A stretch of DNA of 64,000 nt. Origin: Rhizobium sp. RM. Its GTDB lineage: Bacteria; Pseudomonadota; Alphaproteobacteria; Rhizobiales; Rhizobiaceae. Made by a program: the position numbers and the translations under genes. Below, piece after piece: positions 51,463-63,305 of this stretch. Each line of letters begins with the position of its first letter. Within the stretch, counting starts at the first letter, position 1. Where the stretch lies: positions 496,001 to 560,000 of the forward strand of contig NZ_JACAWV010000007.1 of assembly GCF_013390595.1 (NCBI RefSeq), in the 5' to 3' direction. The notes beneath the pieces are model-generated. The model made no database searches. It was not told the DNA's origin and saw nothing but the letters and a program-made list of their open reading frames with translations.

Positions 51463-52575
51463 TTAAGACTGGCGTTTCTCCAACAGCTCCTTGGCATAAA
51501 TCGCCATCATTCTTTCCTCGTTTGCGGGGATGATGAGCGTTTTGAAAGGCTGCAGAAAAGCAAGCCGGGCCAGAACTGCATCGCGAACAGAAGTGGCATT
51601 TTCCCCGACCCCACCTGTAAAGACCAGCGCATCGATGCCGCCCATCGAAACGGCCATCATCGCCGTGTATTGCGCGACCTTGAGTGCGAGATAGTCGAGT
51701 GTGAACTGCGCTTGCGGATCATCGCTTTCCATCAGCGTTTTCACGTCGCTGCTGACGCCCGACAGTCCCTTTAAACCGGAGCGTTCGTAAAGTGCCTCCT
51801 CGACCTTCTCGACCGGCATTCCAAGTGCGCGCAGCATATAGGTCACCGCTCCGGCATCAATGGCGCCCGGGCGGCTGCCCATCGGCAAGCCATCGAGAGC
51901 CGTCATCCCCATCGTCGTGTCGATGCTCCTACCGTTCGAGAGCGCGCAAAGACTTGCTCCATTACCAAGATGCCCGACAACAACCTTCCCGCTTGCGAGG
52001 TCCGGATGCTCCTTCGCCAGCACCCGGGAGATCCAGTCATAGGAAATGCCATGGAAACCATATCGGCGAATACCTTTGCTCCGCAGATCCCCCTCCACTG
52101 CAAATGTTCGGAAGAGTGCGTTCTGGCCGGTGTGAAACGCGGTGTCGAAACACGCAATATCTGGTGCATCTGCCAGGCGGTCGGACGCATCGATGCCCGC
52201 CAAATTGTAGGGCTGATGAAGAGGCGCCAAGGGCACCAGCGCTTCCAGCTGCTTTCTGACCTGCGGTGTCACGATGACCGGATCGACAAGGTCTGGACCA
52301 CCATGCACGATACGGTGCACTGCTGCGACCATATGCCAACCATCGTCGAAACGGTCGATCAAATCCATCAAAGCGCCCATCGCGGCAACATGGTCATGGG
52401 CATCAAGAGAACGATCGATATGCGTGCCCGTCGTTTCGATTGTTGCTGTCAGCCTCGCATCCGTTCCGATGCCGGCAACCTTGCCTTTTGCCAGTTTGTC
52501 GAGATTTTCATAGCCGAAAACCTCAAATTTCAGGCTGGAGGAACCGGTGTTCAAAACGAGCAGAATATCGATCAT
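51463..52575 (-). CDS. ackA: Acetate kinase
   Basis: A 370-aa enzyme converting acetyl phosphate and ADP to acetate and ATP. Signatures: LVLNTGSSSLKFEVF at the N-terminus, HLGNGASLCALSNGRS, TMGMTALDGLPMGSRPGAID, and LVFTGGVGENA. It is somewhat shorter than the usual ~400 aa, with compact loops. It lies 154 bp downstream of phosphoketolase on the same strand; that enzyme supplies its substrate, so the two form the phosphoketolase shunt. Confidence 0.95.
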   Translation of the reverse strand: MIDILLVLNTGSSSLKFEVFGYENLDKLAKGKVAGIGTDARLTATIETTGTHIDRSLDAHDHVAAMGALMDLIDRFDDGWHMVAAVHRIVHGGPDLVDPVIVTPQVRKQLEALVPLAPLHQPYNLAGIDASDRLADAPDIACFDTAFHTGQNALFRTFAVEGDLRSKGIRRYGFHGISYDWISRVLAKEHPDLASGKVVVGHLGNGASLCALSNGRSIDTTMGMTALDGLPMGSRPGAIDAGAVTYMLRALGMPVEKVEEALYERSGLKGLSGVSSDVKTLMESDDPQAQFTLDYLALKVAQYTAMMAVSMGGIDALVFTGGVGENATSVRDAVLARLAFLQPFKTLIIPANEERMMAIYAKELLEKRQS

Positions 52576-52729
52576 CCGATAACCCCTTTTTACGTCTTTC
52601 AGCCAGGCAATGATGCGCCACTCGACACTTGCCGCGGCAACCGATCACGGGCGAATGAGAGAAAAGCCACACGAGGGATTGCCGACCGAACGACGGCACC
52701 TCGCAACTCTTCTCGCCTGATGCTTCGGT

Positions 52730-55090
52730 CTATTGTGACTGCCATTTCCAGCTGACGATCTCCGGCATGTCCTCGCCATACTCCCTGACATAGGCATGGT
52801 GCTGGGCGATTTTGGCTTCCAGTACCGCGACCGTCGGGGCAGCCGTATCCTTCAGGCCTGGCACCCTTGCAATTGCCTCGAGAGCGAGATGGAAACGGTC
52901 GAGCTGGTTCAGCACAGTCATGTCGAACGGTGTCGTTGTTGTCCCTTCCTCGATGAAGCCACGGACATGGATGTTGCGGTGGTTCGTCCGTTTATAGGTG
53001 AGCCTGTGAATGAGATATGGGTAGCCGTGATACGCAAAGATCACCGGCCGATCCGTTGTGAACAATGCATCGAAATCCGCATCAGAAAATCCATGCGGGT
53101 GATGCTCCTTGGATTGCAGGCACATGAGATCGACGACATTGACCACGCGGACGCGCAAATCAGGGATCGCCTCACGTAGCAACATAACCGCCGCCATTGT
53201 CTCCATGGTTGGAACGTCTCCAGCGCAGGCCATAACGACGTCTGGCTGCATGTCCGTATGGGTGCCCGCCCAATCCCACGTCCCCATGCCTGCTTCGCAA
53301 TGCGCGACAGCCTCGTTCATCGTCAGCCATTGTGGTTCGGGCTGTTTCCCGGCGACGACAACATTGATCCGGTCATAGGTTCCGAGAATATGGTGCCCGA
53401 CCCAAAGGAGCGTGTTGGCATCCGGGGGCAGATAAATGCGGACGATATCCGCTTTCTTGTTGGCGACAAGGTCGACAAACCCGGGGTCCTGGTGGCTGAA
53501 CCCATTGTGATCCTGGCGCCAGACGTGGGAGGTCAACAGGTAGTTGAGTGACGAGATCGGTTTTCGCCATTCCAGCTCGCGGGTCACCTTCAACCATTTG
53601 GCATGCTGGTTGAACATGGAATCGACAATGTGGATGAAAGCTTCATAGCAGGAGAAGAAGCCATGACGCCCGGTAAGCAGGTAACCTTCCAGCCAACCCT
53701 GGCATAGATGCTCGCTGAGAACCTCCATAACCCGGCCATCACGAGCCAGATGAACGTCGTAGGGTTCGATCTTTTCCATCCATACACGATCGGTGTTATC
53801 GAATACGGCACCCAGTCTGTTCGATTCCGTTTCATCCGGACCAAATATCCGGAAGTTCGCATCCTTGTCGTTGAGCGCTAGGACATCGCGAAGATAACGG
53901 CCGAGAATCTCGGTCGTCTGCACCATCAGGGCGCCCCGCTCACCCACATCAACGGCAACAGCATGATCGGCGATGGCGGGAAGCACGAGTTCCTTCCGCA
54001 GAATACCGCCGTTTGCGTGCGGGTTGGCACTCATACGCTTCTGCCCAGTGGGCGCGATGGCGCGCAGTTCCGGCTTCAGCCTTCCGCTTTCGTCGAACAG
54101 ATCATCAGGGCGATAGCGCTTCAGCCAGTCGAGCAGAATTTCACGATGAGCGTCGTCGGACCGGCAGTTCGACACCGGAACCTGATGTGCCCGCCAGAAA
54201 CCTTCAACCTTTTTACCGTCGACTTCAGCAGGCCCTGTCCATCCTTTTGGACTGCGCAGAATGATCATCGGCCAACGCGGGCTGCCGACCAAGGTTCCGG
54301 CAGCGGCCGCCTGTTTGATCTCGGCGATCATGTCGAAGCAACGGTCAAATGCGGCCGCCATCGCCTGATGCATAAGAGCGGGGTCAGACCCTTCGACGAA
54401 AATCGGCTCGTAACCGTAACCGAGGAAAAGCGACCGCACGTCCCCATCATCCATACGCCCAAGCACGGTCGGGTTGGCAATCTTGTATCCATTCAGATGG
54501 AGAATTGGCAGAACGGTGCCATCACGGACCGGGTTGATGAACTTGCTAGACAACCAGCTTGCCGCGAGTGGGCCGGTTTCGGCCTCGCCATCACCCACAA
54601 CGCAGGCGACAACGAGATCGGGATTATCAAGTGCTGCACCGTAAGCGTGCACCAACGCATAACCAAGTTCACCACCTTCGTGAATGGAGCCCGGGGTTTC
54701 TGGTGCGACGTGGCTTGGAATTCCGCCCGGAAAGGAAAACTGCTTGAAGAGCTTGGCGAGACCCGCCTGATCCTCGCTTATATCAGGATAGACCTCCGAA
54801 TAGGTGCCCTCGAGATAGGTATTGGCAACCATTCCTGGGCCACCGTGGCCGGGGCCGCAGACATAGATGACGTCGGAATTTCTCTCACGAATGATACGAT
54901 TGAGATGGACATAGATGAAATTCAGACCGGGTGTTGTACCCCAATGGCCGAGAAGGCGCGGCTTGATGTGCTCCGGTTTGAGCGGTTCGCGCAGCAACGG
55001 GTTGTCCATCAGATAGATCTGGCCGACGGAAAGATAATTTGCAGCGCTCCAATAACGGTCGATGAGCGACAGTTCGTTATGATCCAGCAT
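52730..55090 (-). CDS. xfp: Xylulose-5-phosphate/fructose-6-phosphate phosphoketolase
   Basis: A 786-aa thiamine-diphosphate enzyme that splits xylulose 5-phosphate (or fructose 6-phosphate) with phosphate into acetyl phosphate and a shorter sugar phosphate. Signatures: [31 protein letters not shown] with N in the ThDP-Mg motif, [26 protein letters not shown], and a C-terminal [14 protein letters not shown] 55090 ([20 protein letters not shown]) gives the normal length; an upstream in-frame ATG (55141) would add 17 odd residues. A GGAG sits about 10 bases upstream. It starts 57 bp after the P-type ATPase remnant and precedes ackA. Confidence 0.95.
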   Translation of the reverse strand: MLDHNELSLIDRYWSAANYLSVGQIYLMDNPLLREPLKPEHIKPRLLGHWGTTPGLNFIYVHLNRIIRERNSDVIYVCGPGHGGPGMVANTYLEGTYSEVYPDISEDQAGLAKLFKQFSFPGGIPSHVAPETPGSIHEGGELGYALVHAYGAALDNPDLVVACVVGDGEAETGPLAASWLSSKFINPVRDGTVLPILHLNGYKIANPTVLGRMDDGDVRSLFLGYGYEPIFVEGSDPALMHQAMAAAFDRCFDMIAEIKQAAAAGTLVGSPRWPMIILRSPKGWTGPAEVDGKKVEGFWRAHQVPVSNCRSDDAHREILLDWLKRYRPDDLFDESGRLKPELRAIAPTGQKRMSANPHANGGILRKELVLPAIADHAVAVDVGERGALMVQTTEILGRYLRDVLALNDKDANFRIFGPDETESNRLGAVFDNTDRVWMEKIEPYDVHLARDGRVMEVLSEHLCQGWLEGYLLTGRHGFFSCYEAFIHIVDSMFNQHAKWLKVTRELEWRKPISSLNYLLTSHVWRQDHNGFSHQDPGFVDLVANKKADIVRIYLPPDANTLLWVGHHILGTYDRINVVVAGKQPEPQWLTMNEAVAHCEAGMGTWDWAGTHTDMQPDVVMACAGDVPTMETMAAVMLLREAIPDLRVRVVNVVDLMCLQSKEHHPHGFSDADFDALFTTDRPVIFAYHGYPYLIHRLTYKRTNHRNIHVRGFIEEGTTTTPFDMTVLNQLDRFHLALEAIARVPGLKDTAAPTVAVLEAKIAQHHAYVREYGEDMPEIVSWKWQSQ

Positions 55091-55147
55091 TCCGATACAT
55101 CTCCAGTTTAAACACGGCAGCCAATGCCTTGGCGTGGACAAATCCGA

Positions 55148-55654
55148 TCAAATCTCCTGACGCAGCAGCCCAAGCCTCCGCATGATTGCCTTCTCGAACT
55201 CTAGAACGGTCATCATGACGACGCCGACCAGCACCACCACAATGAGATTGCTGAAAGAAAGGGCCTCTGTGCCAAGGCCAGCTTGCAGAGCGGGCAGATA
55301 CGTCATCGCCAGTTGCAGAATGACCAGCGCAAAAAATCCGACGATGGAATTCACGACAACAACGGCAATTATCACGATCGCGTCGACCACCTGGCTCAGG
55401 AAGGCCGCAGCAATGGCTGCGGCAATCAGGAAGCAGATCAGGGTGTTGTTGAGTTGCCTTAGAGAGCGGGTGATGGCGGATGTTGGCGGAGCCGACCGCA
55501 ATTCGTTGCGACCAACGGCATTGCGCCGCTTGGCGACGTCCTCGTTTGCCAGCCCCTCATCGGTCGACTCAAGGCCTGATAGTGCGGCAGCCGGGGTTAC
55601 AGAATGCCATTTGATGGAGGAAGCAGCGGATATCGTCTTCTCCTGCATGTTCAT
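55148..55654 (-). pseudogene. P-type cation ATPase reduced to N- and C-terminal ends
   Basis: An intact 168-codon frame joins two distant parts of a ~850-900-aa P-type (PMA1/SERCA-like) ATPase. Residues ~15-106 are the cation-ATPase N domain (WHSVTPAAALSGLESTDEGL ... RRNAVGRNEL) and first membrane hairpin ending NSIVGF. From ~107 it jumps to the last membrane segments (FALVILQLAMTYLPALQ ... LEFEKAIMRR). The actuator, the DKTGT phosphorylation site and the nucleotide domain are all missing. The fusion, near 55335, is in frame and keeps start, ribosome site (GGGAG) and stop. No ATPase activity is possible; it may be a relic or a short membrane protein. Confidence 0.85.
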
Positions 55655-55699
55655 CCATCACTCCCTTACAGCACTATTTTCCGTCGACCCTAAATCGGG

Positions 55700-56365
55700 C
55701 TACGCCGATTTTGCTTCACCTTCCAAAGAGAGCTGGTCGTGATATCCCTCCACGCCACCGAGGCTTTCGACGACGACGCGGATCGCCCGTCGCTCGACGT
55801 CGCTTTTCACAGTCCCGGTTGCAGTGACGATTCCCGATGATACCGAAACTGCAACCTGCTGCCTGGGAATACCAAGATCGGCTGAAAGACGAGCCGCCGC
55901 CGCTATCGCGATCGCGTCATCACCAGGGGCAATCTTGTCCAACGGTGCATGCAGCATTGATTTGAGGACGTCGGAGCGGCTGACAATTCCAACCATACGG
56001 CGTTCGTTCATCACGGGCAGGCGTTTTACGCCCATCGTCGCCATGATTTCGGCAACCCTCGCCAGAGGGGTCTCTTCATTTACAGTGATCAGGCTGTCGG
56101 ACATCAGGTCGCGAACACGCCAGCTATTTCCTTGAACATAGAGCTGAAAATCGACAGGTAAAGAAGGGTCGGTTCCGCGACCACCGCCCAATTCGGCTCG
56201 CCGCATCAGATCGCCTTCTGTTAGCATTCCGACAACCTCGCCCTCCCCGGTGACCACCGGCAAGCCGGATATTTTCTTGGTTGCCATGATATCGATCGCG
56301 TGACGGATACTGCCGTCGACCGAAATTGTCGCAATATCCGTCGACATGATGTCCTTGGCTTCCAT
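55700..56365 (-). CDS. CBS-pair and BON domain protein
   Basis: A 221-aa cytoplasmic protein. Two CBS motifs form a Bateman pair (residues ~7-60: IMSTDIATISVDGSIRHAI ... GLPVVTGEGEVVGMLTEGDL; and ~95-150: LMSDSLITVNEETPLARVA ... KRLPVMNERRMVGIVSRSDVL). A BON domain fills the C-terminus (VAVSVSSGIVTATGTVKSD). CBS pairs bind adenine nucleotides, and BON binds membranes or phospholipids. ATG 56365 has AGGAGG 5 bases upstream; the longer frame to 56431 lacks one. It heads the run with the ATPase remnant, xfp and ackA (46-bp gap to the remnant), so an energy-sensing role is plausible. Confidence 0.9.
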   Translation of the reverse strand: MEAKDIMSTDIATISVDGSIRHAIDIMATKKISGLPVVTGEGEVVGMLTEGDLMRRAELGGGRGTDPSLPVDFQLYVQGNSWRVRDLMSDSLITVNEETPLARVAEIMATMGVKRLPVMNERRMVGIVSRSDVLKSMLHAPLDKIAPGDDAIAIAAAARLSADLGIPRQQVAVSVSSGIVTATGTVKSDVERRAIRVVVESLGGVEGYHDQLSLEGEAKSA

Positions 56366-56493
56366 GCAACCTCCTGGCGGCTTGAGCGATGTATAGGAAT
56401 GAACATGCCGACCGATCTCAGCCGACATCATTTTCTACACCCGCTTCGTTGGACTAAAGTGACAGACCTGAACGGGAAAATCGTTGTCGATCG

Positions 56494-58110
<1,617 letters not shown>

Positions 58111-59796
58111 TCAGACGAGGGCGACGACGAGCGGCCCCAACAGGGTGAGGAACACGTTTGCAAGAGCGTAAGTGATGGCAAAAGGCGTTGTTGGAACGGA
58201 GTTGCCGGCCTTATCAAGCACCTCACCGAAAGCAGGATTGGCGCTGCGCGAGCCGGAAAGCGCTCCGGCAAAGATTGCAACATTGTCGTAGTGCAACAGG
58301 TATCGGCCGACTGCCATGGTGATCAACATCGGAATGATGGTGACGGCGACACCGACGAGGAAGATTGAGAGACCACTGTCCATGATCGTATGGACGGCCT
58401 GTTGCCCAGACTGCAATCCGACCACCGCAACAAACCCGGCCAGACCGAGATCGCGCAAAAGCGTCGATGCCCCTGTTGGCATATTACCAAGCGTCATGTT
58501 GCGGCTGCGATACCACCCAAAAGCGAGGCCTGCGAGAAGCGCACCGCCACCACTGCCAAGCGTCAAGGGAATGGAACCGATGCGCAGAACCAGAAGGCCG
58601 ACCAGCAAGCCCACGACAATGCCGAAACCGTGGAAAACGAAATCGGTCTTGTCGCTTGGCACAAGAACCGGGCCGACACGTTTGGCAATACGCTGGAGGT
58701 CTTCCTGCAAACCGTAAACAGTGACGACGTCGCCAGATTCAATGCGCGTGTCGGCGCCAAGTGTCACAGCGTTGCCGCCACGTTTCAGCGAAAGGACGAA
58801 GACGCCGTGCCGCAAGTCGCGCGTTGCCTCAACAATTTGCGAAACGGTCTGTCCGGCAAATTCAGAAGCGGTGACCACAACGTCGCGCGTCGCGACCACC
58901 ATTTCCATACCGTCGGAAGTTTCCAGTTCGGGACCAATCGCCTCGTCAAGACCGATAACCCCGGAGCGGCGTCCGACGACGAGCAAGATGTCACCTCGCT
59001 CCAGGGCAAATTCCGGATTGAAACCAAGAATCTTGCCGTTGCGTTTGATTTTTTCGATGGCGACAGGACCTGCAGAAGCCTGCGCCTCAATATCCGCAAC
59101 CGTACGCCCGGCAGCCGCCTGCACCTCGAACAATCGACCGACGAGTTCGGGCAAAGCGGCGCTCTCTCCGGGGCCGTAGACCTGCGCACCAGCCAGCATT
59201 TCGGCCTGCGCTTTCACGGCATCGTCGCGGATTCCGCGGCGCATAAACCAGGGAAGAATATTGACGCATACCAGGATCGCGCCAAACGAGCCGAAAATGT
59301 AGGTCACGGCATAACCGACGGCGACGTTGGCTTGCAGGGCTTGTGTCTGGTCCGCCGGCAAACCCAGCTTTCCTATCGCCGAACTTGCCGTGCCGATGAT
59401 GGCCGACTGGGTGAGGCTGCCGGACGCAATGCCCGCAGCCAAGCCTTTGTCGAGAGAAAACATCTTGGCCAGCACCACGACCGTGACAAGCCCGCTGACA
59501 GCCATGACCGCCGCCATGATGATCTCGCGAATGGATTTCCGTCCGAGCGAACGGAAGAACTGCGGGCCGCTTTCAAAACCAACGGCATAGATGAAGAGTG
59601 CAAACAGCACAGCCTTGATGCCATTGTCGATCGTGATGCCGATCTGACTGATTGCAACTGCAACGAGGAGGGAACCGGCGACACCGCCAAGGGAGAATTT
59701 TCCGAACTGGAATTTCCCGATCCAGTAACCGCCGGCCAAAGCCAAAAATAAAGCGATTTCAGGGGATTGCTGAAAGATACCTTGCAAATAACTCAT
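58111..59796 (-). CDS. aspT: Aspartate:alanine antiporter AspT
   Basis: A 561-aa inner-membrane exchanger. Two hydrophobic halves (about residues 10-190 and 380-561) with GxxxG-rich helices (SALGSGGGALLAGLAFGWY-like region) flank a large cytoplasmic part with two TrkA_C/RCK_C domains (~205-370: IEKIKRNGKILGFNPEFALERGDILLVVG; VLSLKRGGNAVTLGADTRIESGDVVTVYG). This is the AAE-family layout. It swaps external aspartate for internal alanine, and the charge movement together with AspD builds proton-motive force. AGGAA lies before the ATG, and the gene heads the aspT-aspD operon. Confidence 0.93.
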   Translation of the reverse strand: MSYLQGIFQQSPEIALFLALAGGYWIGKFQFGKFSLGGVAGSLLVAVAISQIGITIDNGIKAVLFALFIYAVGFESGPQFFRSLGRKSIREIIMAAVMAVSGLVTVVVLAKMFSLDKGLAAGIASGSLTQSAIIGTASSAIGKLGLPADQTQALQANVAVGYAVTYIFGSFGAILVCVNILPWFMRRGIRDDAVKAQAEMLAGAQVYGPGESAALPELVGRLFEVQAAAGRTVADIEAQASAGPVAIEKIKRNGKILGFNPEFALERGDILLVVGRRSGVIGLDEAIGPELETSDGMEMVVATRDVVVTASEFAGQTVSQIVEATRDLRHGVFVLSLKRGGNAVTLGADTRIESGDVVTVYGLQEDLQRIAKRVGPVLVPSDKTDFVFHGFGIVVGLLVGLLVLRIGSIPLTLGSGGGALLAGLAFGWYRSRNMTLGNMPTGASTLLRDLGLAGFVAVVGLQSGQQAVHTIMDSGLSIFLVGVAVTIIPMLITMAVGRYLLHYDNVAIFAGALSGSRSANPAFGEVLDKAGNSVPTTPFAITYALANVFLTLLGPLVVALV

Positions 59797-60148
59797 GAAA
59801 TTCCTGCGCTCAAATGAGAGTGGAACCTACTGCGTATGCTGCATTGCCTTCAAAAAACTCCCGTCATACTAGTCCAGAATTCTGCTTAATCAACTCTTGA
59901 TGGACGTTTCATTTAAGTATGTGAATGAACACTTACCTTCGCCAGCCAACTTGATGAAACACGTCCGCGCTGACGGAAAACCCTCATTCAGTCGCGCAAA
60001 TACCCTGGAGCACCGCGCAAAATCCCTGCGGTGATGCCTATAGAGACACCCATCCGGAGCGGATCAACTGCGGACGTGCCCCCGGTAAGAACTGGGAAAG
60101 CTCCGACGATTCTTTAACGCGTAGAGTATTTACAAGTCGATGTGAGAC
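59797..60148. other. Intergenic region upstream of aspT
   Basis: These 352 bases lie between the aspT start and the stop of the receiver-kinase gene. I see no gene. ATCAA-CTC-TTGAT (59889-59901) is a small inverted repeat, but it is not in the orientation of an FNR/FixK box. The aspT promoter must lie here, but I could not assign it. Confidence 0.5.
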
Positions 60149-61189
60149 TTACTGCTCGTCGCTCCACGTCATCGTGTAGCGTGTCCCCTTGCCGAGTTCA
60201 GGGTGCGTATGTGTCTGCTCGACCCGCGCATTGATATTTTGCGCCATGGCCATGATCAGCTTTGTTCCAAGACCCGTGCCACGTGGCGACGCGCCGGGTT
60301 TTGAACCGATTCCGTCGTCCTCGACGACAAGAACGAACTGCCGGTTATCCTCGGAAAGCTGGACGCGAACCGTTCCCGCCTGGTCGGGATAGGCGTATTT
60401 CAGCGCATTCGTCAGCAACTCGGTGATGATGACGCCGAGTGCGACGGCATGGTCCGCCTTGAGACTGACGTCACAGAGCGACGTTTCGACCGTAACCGCG
60501 GAAGAGCCCGGTACGGCCTGGAAAAGATCGCTGATGATCGACGTCAAATAAGCATTCAGGGAAACGAGGCCGATATTTGCGGTGCTGTAAAGGCTGCGGT
60601 GCACACCGGCGATCGCCGCTATTCTGCTCTGCGTTTCCAACAACGCAGTCTCAGCTTCCTGAGACTTGAGCGTGTTGATCTGGAGGCGGATCATAGCCGA
60701 CACCAGCGAGAGACTGTTTGCGACGCGATGGTTCATCTCCTTGACCATCATTTCCGCATGCTCTTTTGCCTTCACGAGCAGGCGATCCGCTTCATCTTTC
60801 GTCTGTCGCAGACGATGGTTTTCCAGCGCCTGATTGATTGCAGTGACCAGAAGCGGGAAAAAATCGTCGCCGACATTTTTGATAACATAGTCGGCGGCAC
60901 CGGCCTTGAGGGCATCGATGGCAATCTGCGCCTCATTCGATCCCGTGACATATAGAACGGGTGCGCGCGCCGAGTGCGAGCGGATTGCGGCGAGAAACTC
61001 CATACCGGTCGTCGTCTGGAAATAGTGATCGAGAACAACGACATCGAACGGCTCGCGTTCAAAGAATTCGAGCCCCGAAGCCACGGAAGCGGCATGTATG
61101 ACGTCCATCCCATGACGTCCCAGAACACGGCTCGAAAGCCGCACAAGAGCTGGGTCGTCATCTACATACAAAACGCGCAAAATTGTCAT
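60149..61189 (-). CDS. Receiver-HisKA_2 hybrid sensor kinase
   Basis: A 346-aa cytoplasmic protein. Residues 1-120 are a receiver domain (DDD at 10-12, phosphoacceptor D54 in VVLDHYF, T82, K104). From ~145 comes a HisKA_2 dimerisation domain with H154 in MVKEMNHRVANSLSLV, then a HATPase (ITELLTNALKYAYPDQ, DDGIGSKPG, GLGTKLI). The receiver at the N-terminus means it is controlled by phosphorylation and passes phosphate on. It is last in the operon, 4 bp after the Rcp1-like regulator gene. Likely chain: CHASE3 kinase to regulator and to this kinase, then to an unlinked target such as a PhyR-type regulator (inference). Confidence 0.9.
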   Translation of the reverse strand: MTILRVLYVDDDPALVRLSSRVLGRHGMDVIHAASVASGLEFFEREPFDVVVLDHYFQTTTGMEFLAAIRSHSARAPVLYVTGSNEAQIAIDALKAGAADYVIKNVGDDFFPLLVTAINQALENHRLRQTKDEADRLLVKAKEHAEMMVKEMNHRVANSLSLVSAMIRLQINTLKSQEAETALLETQSRIAAIAGVHRSLYSTANIGLVSLNAYLTSIISDLFQAVPGSSAVTVETSLCDVSLKADHAVALGVIITELLTNALKYAYPDQAGTVRVQLSEDNRQFVLVVEDDGIGSKPGASPRGTGLGTKLIMAMAQNINARVEQTHTHPELGKGTRYTMTWSDEQ

Positions 61190-61193
61190 GCCT

Positions 61194-61631
61194 TCACGGT
61201 ATCTGAATCACGGAGAAAAACAGCCCAAGATTCTTAATTGCACTGGCAAAGCCCTCATAATCAACGGGCTTCGTGATATATACATTCGCACCGAGGTCGT
61301 AACACTTCTGAATCTCGGTTTCGTCGTCCGTTGTGGTCAGCACGACGACCGGCAGTCGGCGCGTGTGTTCGTTGCTCTTGATCTGCTCCAGAATGCGAAT
61401 GCCGGACATATCAGGGAGATTGAGGTCGAGCAGCACGAGCAGATAGCGGTCTTTGCTGACAAGGCCATCCCGATTTTCGCCCAGGATGTAATCGAGTGCC
61501 TTTGCGCCGAGCGTAAACGGCACGATCTCGTTATTGACGCCTGCACGACGCACGTTCTTTTCGATCAGACGCGCATGTCCTTCGTCGTCTTCGATCATCA
61601 CAATCGTGACTTCTTGACCGGTAGCCTTCAT
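61194..61631 (-). CDS. Single-domain response regulator (Rcp1-like)
   Basis: A 145-aa receiver-only protein. The acidic pocket is E14-D15-D16, the phosphoacceptor is D69 in LLVLLDLNLPDMSG, T99/T100 in VVVLTTTDD, and the Lys is in YITKPVD. The long loop before D69 (LGENRDGLVSKDRYLL) is typical of Rcp1-type regulators that pair with phytochrome-like or CHASE3 kinases. The ATG overlaps the kinase stop by 4 bp (61628-61631). There is no output domain, so it passes phosphate on or binds a partner. Confidence 0.92.
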   Translation of the reverse strand: MKATGQEVTIVMIEDDEGHARLIEKNVRRAGVNNEIVPFTLGAKALDYILGENRDGLVSKDRYLLVLLDLNLPDMSGIRILEQIKSNEHTRRLPVVVLTTTDDETEIQKCYDLGANVYITKPVDYEGFASAIKNLGLFFSVIQIP

Positions 61632-63121
61632 TGTTCGCCTTCTTTCGTGACTCTTCTGAGGTCGCTCGGCAGCAGCAGGGTAAATGTACTCCCCTTGCCG
61701 AGCTCAGAAGCCACCCTAATGTCACCTCCTAAATTTCTGATTAGCGAGCGAACATGTGCAAGCCCGATCCCTTCACCAGGCTGATCCTGGCTGCCGGCAC
61801 GCCGGAAAAGCTCAAAGACCCGTTCCAGATCCTGCTCGCCAATGCCACGACCGTTGTCGCTCACCTCAATGCAAATCGCACCACGACCTGCGGGATAGGC
61901 GCGCGTGACCAGTCTTAGAGGGCGTTCCGGCGCCTGATATTTGACGGCATTGTCCAAAAGGTTGCCGAGTATCTGATCGAGCGAAATCCGATCTGTGAAG
62001 ACCGTGAGCTTTGGCGTCTCAACACTGATCTCACCGTCATTGGCCGTGATCTGGTGACGTACCGTCTCCGACAAGGAGGTGAGCAACGTCTCTATGTCGA
62101 CCTTTTCCGGTTGCAGTTTTCTCTGTCCATCGCGGGAGATCTTCAAGATAGCGTTGATCAACTGATCCATCTTGCGCGTTGAAGACCGGATGAAGCCAAT
62201 GGCTTCGGGCAGTTCCTCTTCAATCGCGAGCCTGGCTTCACGGACGACCTCGGCAGTCGGCGGTTTACCGTCGGCAAGAACATATGCGCTCACCGGTTTC
62301 AGCGACGTGTCGAACTCAGAGAGGAAGCCCATGATGTTGACGAGCGGAGCACGCAAATCGTGGGTAACAATATAGGCGAAACGCTGGATTTCCTGGTTTG
62401 CACGCCGAAGATCGCGTGTCCTCTCCTCGACACGCTCCTCCAGATGACGATTGAGTTCATCAACGTCCTCGCGCGACCTGTTCAGCGCGCGGATGTAAGT
62501 CAGCACAAGAAAGATCGAGCCGCCAACAACAGCCAGGATCGCAAGAGCTCCACCCACTGTAACCCAACGAAGCGTATTGGCTGCGCTGAGTTGATCGCCG
62601 ACGATGACACGCAGTCGGTCATCCGTATTTGTTTGTAGCTCCGACAGTATCGTTCTGATCTCGTTCATGAAACGCTTGCCGTCATTGTTACGGACGACAT
62701 CAACGGCTTCCGTCATACGGCCGGTTTTTTGCAGATCGATGGTTTCGCGTGTTTCCGCAAGCTTGTTCTTGATGGCAGCGTCGAGGTTCGAAAGATCCTG
62801 TTGGTACTCTGTGCGGTCTTTCAAAAGATCCAGCAAGCGCGACTGGCGCTGCGGCAAACGGCTCAACGCTTCTTCATAAGGTCCGAGATAATCGACGTTG
62901 TTTGTCAGCAAATATCCTCTCTGCCCGGTTTCGATGTCCTGCATCGCGGTCAGAGTGTCGAGAATTGCCGCACGCACGCGCCTTAGCTCGGCAGTGTCCT
63001 GGGAATACTGGTTATTGACCTGAACCAGCCATAAGGACATGGCCACCATGCCAGTCAAGATTGCGACACCCACAGCCAGCATCAGCAGGCTTCGCTGAGC
63101 AAACGGCGAAAAACTAATCAC
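61628..63121 (-). CDS. CHASE3-domain membrane histidine kinase
   Basis: A 497-aa inner-membrane kinase. Membrane helix 1 is residues ~12-34 and helix 2 ~185-210, enclosing a periplasmic CHASE3 domain (LTAMQDIETGQRGYLLTNN). A coiled coil follows (~215-248), then the HisKA domain with H254 in FAYIVTHDLRAPLVNIMGF and the HATPase (LLDNAVKYQ, DNGRGIG, GEGIGLAHVRSL). It heads a three-gene operon with the two receiver proteins and has no HAMP domain I can see. The kinase domain resembles phytochrome-type kinases that work with Rcp1-like regulators. Confidence 0.92.
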   Translation of the reverse strand: MISFSPFAQRSLLMLAVGVAILTGMVAMSLWLVQVNNQYSQDTAELRRVRAAILDTLTAMQDIETGQRGYLLTNNVDYLGPYEEALSRLPQRQSRLLDLLKDRTEYQQDLSNLDAAIKNKLAETRETIDLQKTGRMTEAVDVVRNNDGKRFMNEIRTILSELQTNTDDRLRVIVGDQLSAANTLRWVTVGGALAILAVVGGSIFLVLTYIRALNRSREDVDELNRHLEERVEERTRDLRRANQEIQRFAYIVTHDLRAPLVNIMGFLSEFDTSLKPVSAYVLADGKPPTAEVVREARLAIEEELPEAIGFIRSSTRKMDQLINAILKISRDGQRKLQPEKVDIETLLTSLSETVRHQITANDGEISVETPKLTVFTDRISLDQILGNLLDNAVKYQAPERPLRLVTRAYPAGRGAICIEVSDNGRGIGEQDLERVFELFRRAGSQDQPGEGIGLAHVRSLIRNLGGDIRVASELGKGSTFTLLLPSDLRRVTKEGEQ

Positions 63122-63210
63122 AGTAACAATATTCCCGGTAGGCAGCTAATGAGTGCGCAAACTAGAGTATGGCGTGCGCCGAAGCGAATGATTTCTTTCT
63201 GCTTTAGGTT

Positions 63211-63235
63211 GGAACCAGTTGGTCCAACGTGCGTT
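63211..63235 (+). promoter_or_regulatory. EcfG-type promoter for the single-domain regulator
   Basis: GGAAC (63211-63215), 16-base spacer, CGTT (63232-63235): full consensus, 70 bp before the ATG at 63306. It lies between divergent genes. Confidence 0.75.
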
Positions 63236-63305
63236 CAGCACAGTTGGTAAAGAGGATGCATTGCCAGCTTCAAAATGATTTTATTGATACGCGACGTGGT
63301 GACTT

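Noticed and set aside
55091..55141. Longer phosphoketolase start at 55141
   Set aside because: It adds 17 residues unlike the family and runs up to 7 bp from the preceding stop; MLDHNELS at 55090 fits better.
58390..59751. 453-codon plus-strand frame opposite aspT
   Set aside because: Composition is that of a reverse-complement shadow (rich in Arg, His, Gln); aspT has clear family features.
59889..59901. ATCAA-CTC-TTGAT as an FNR/FixK site upstream of aspT
   Set aside because: The half-sites are inverted relative to TTGAT-N4-ATCAA and the spacer is 3, not 4.
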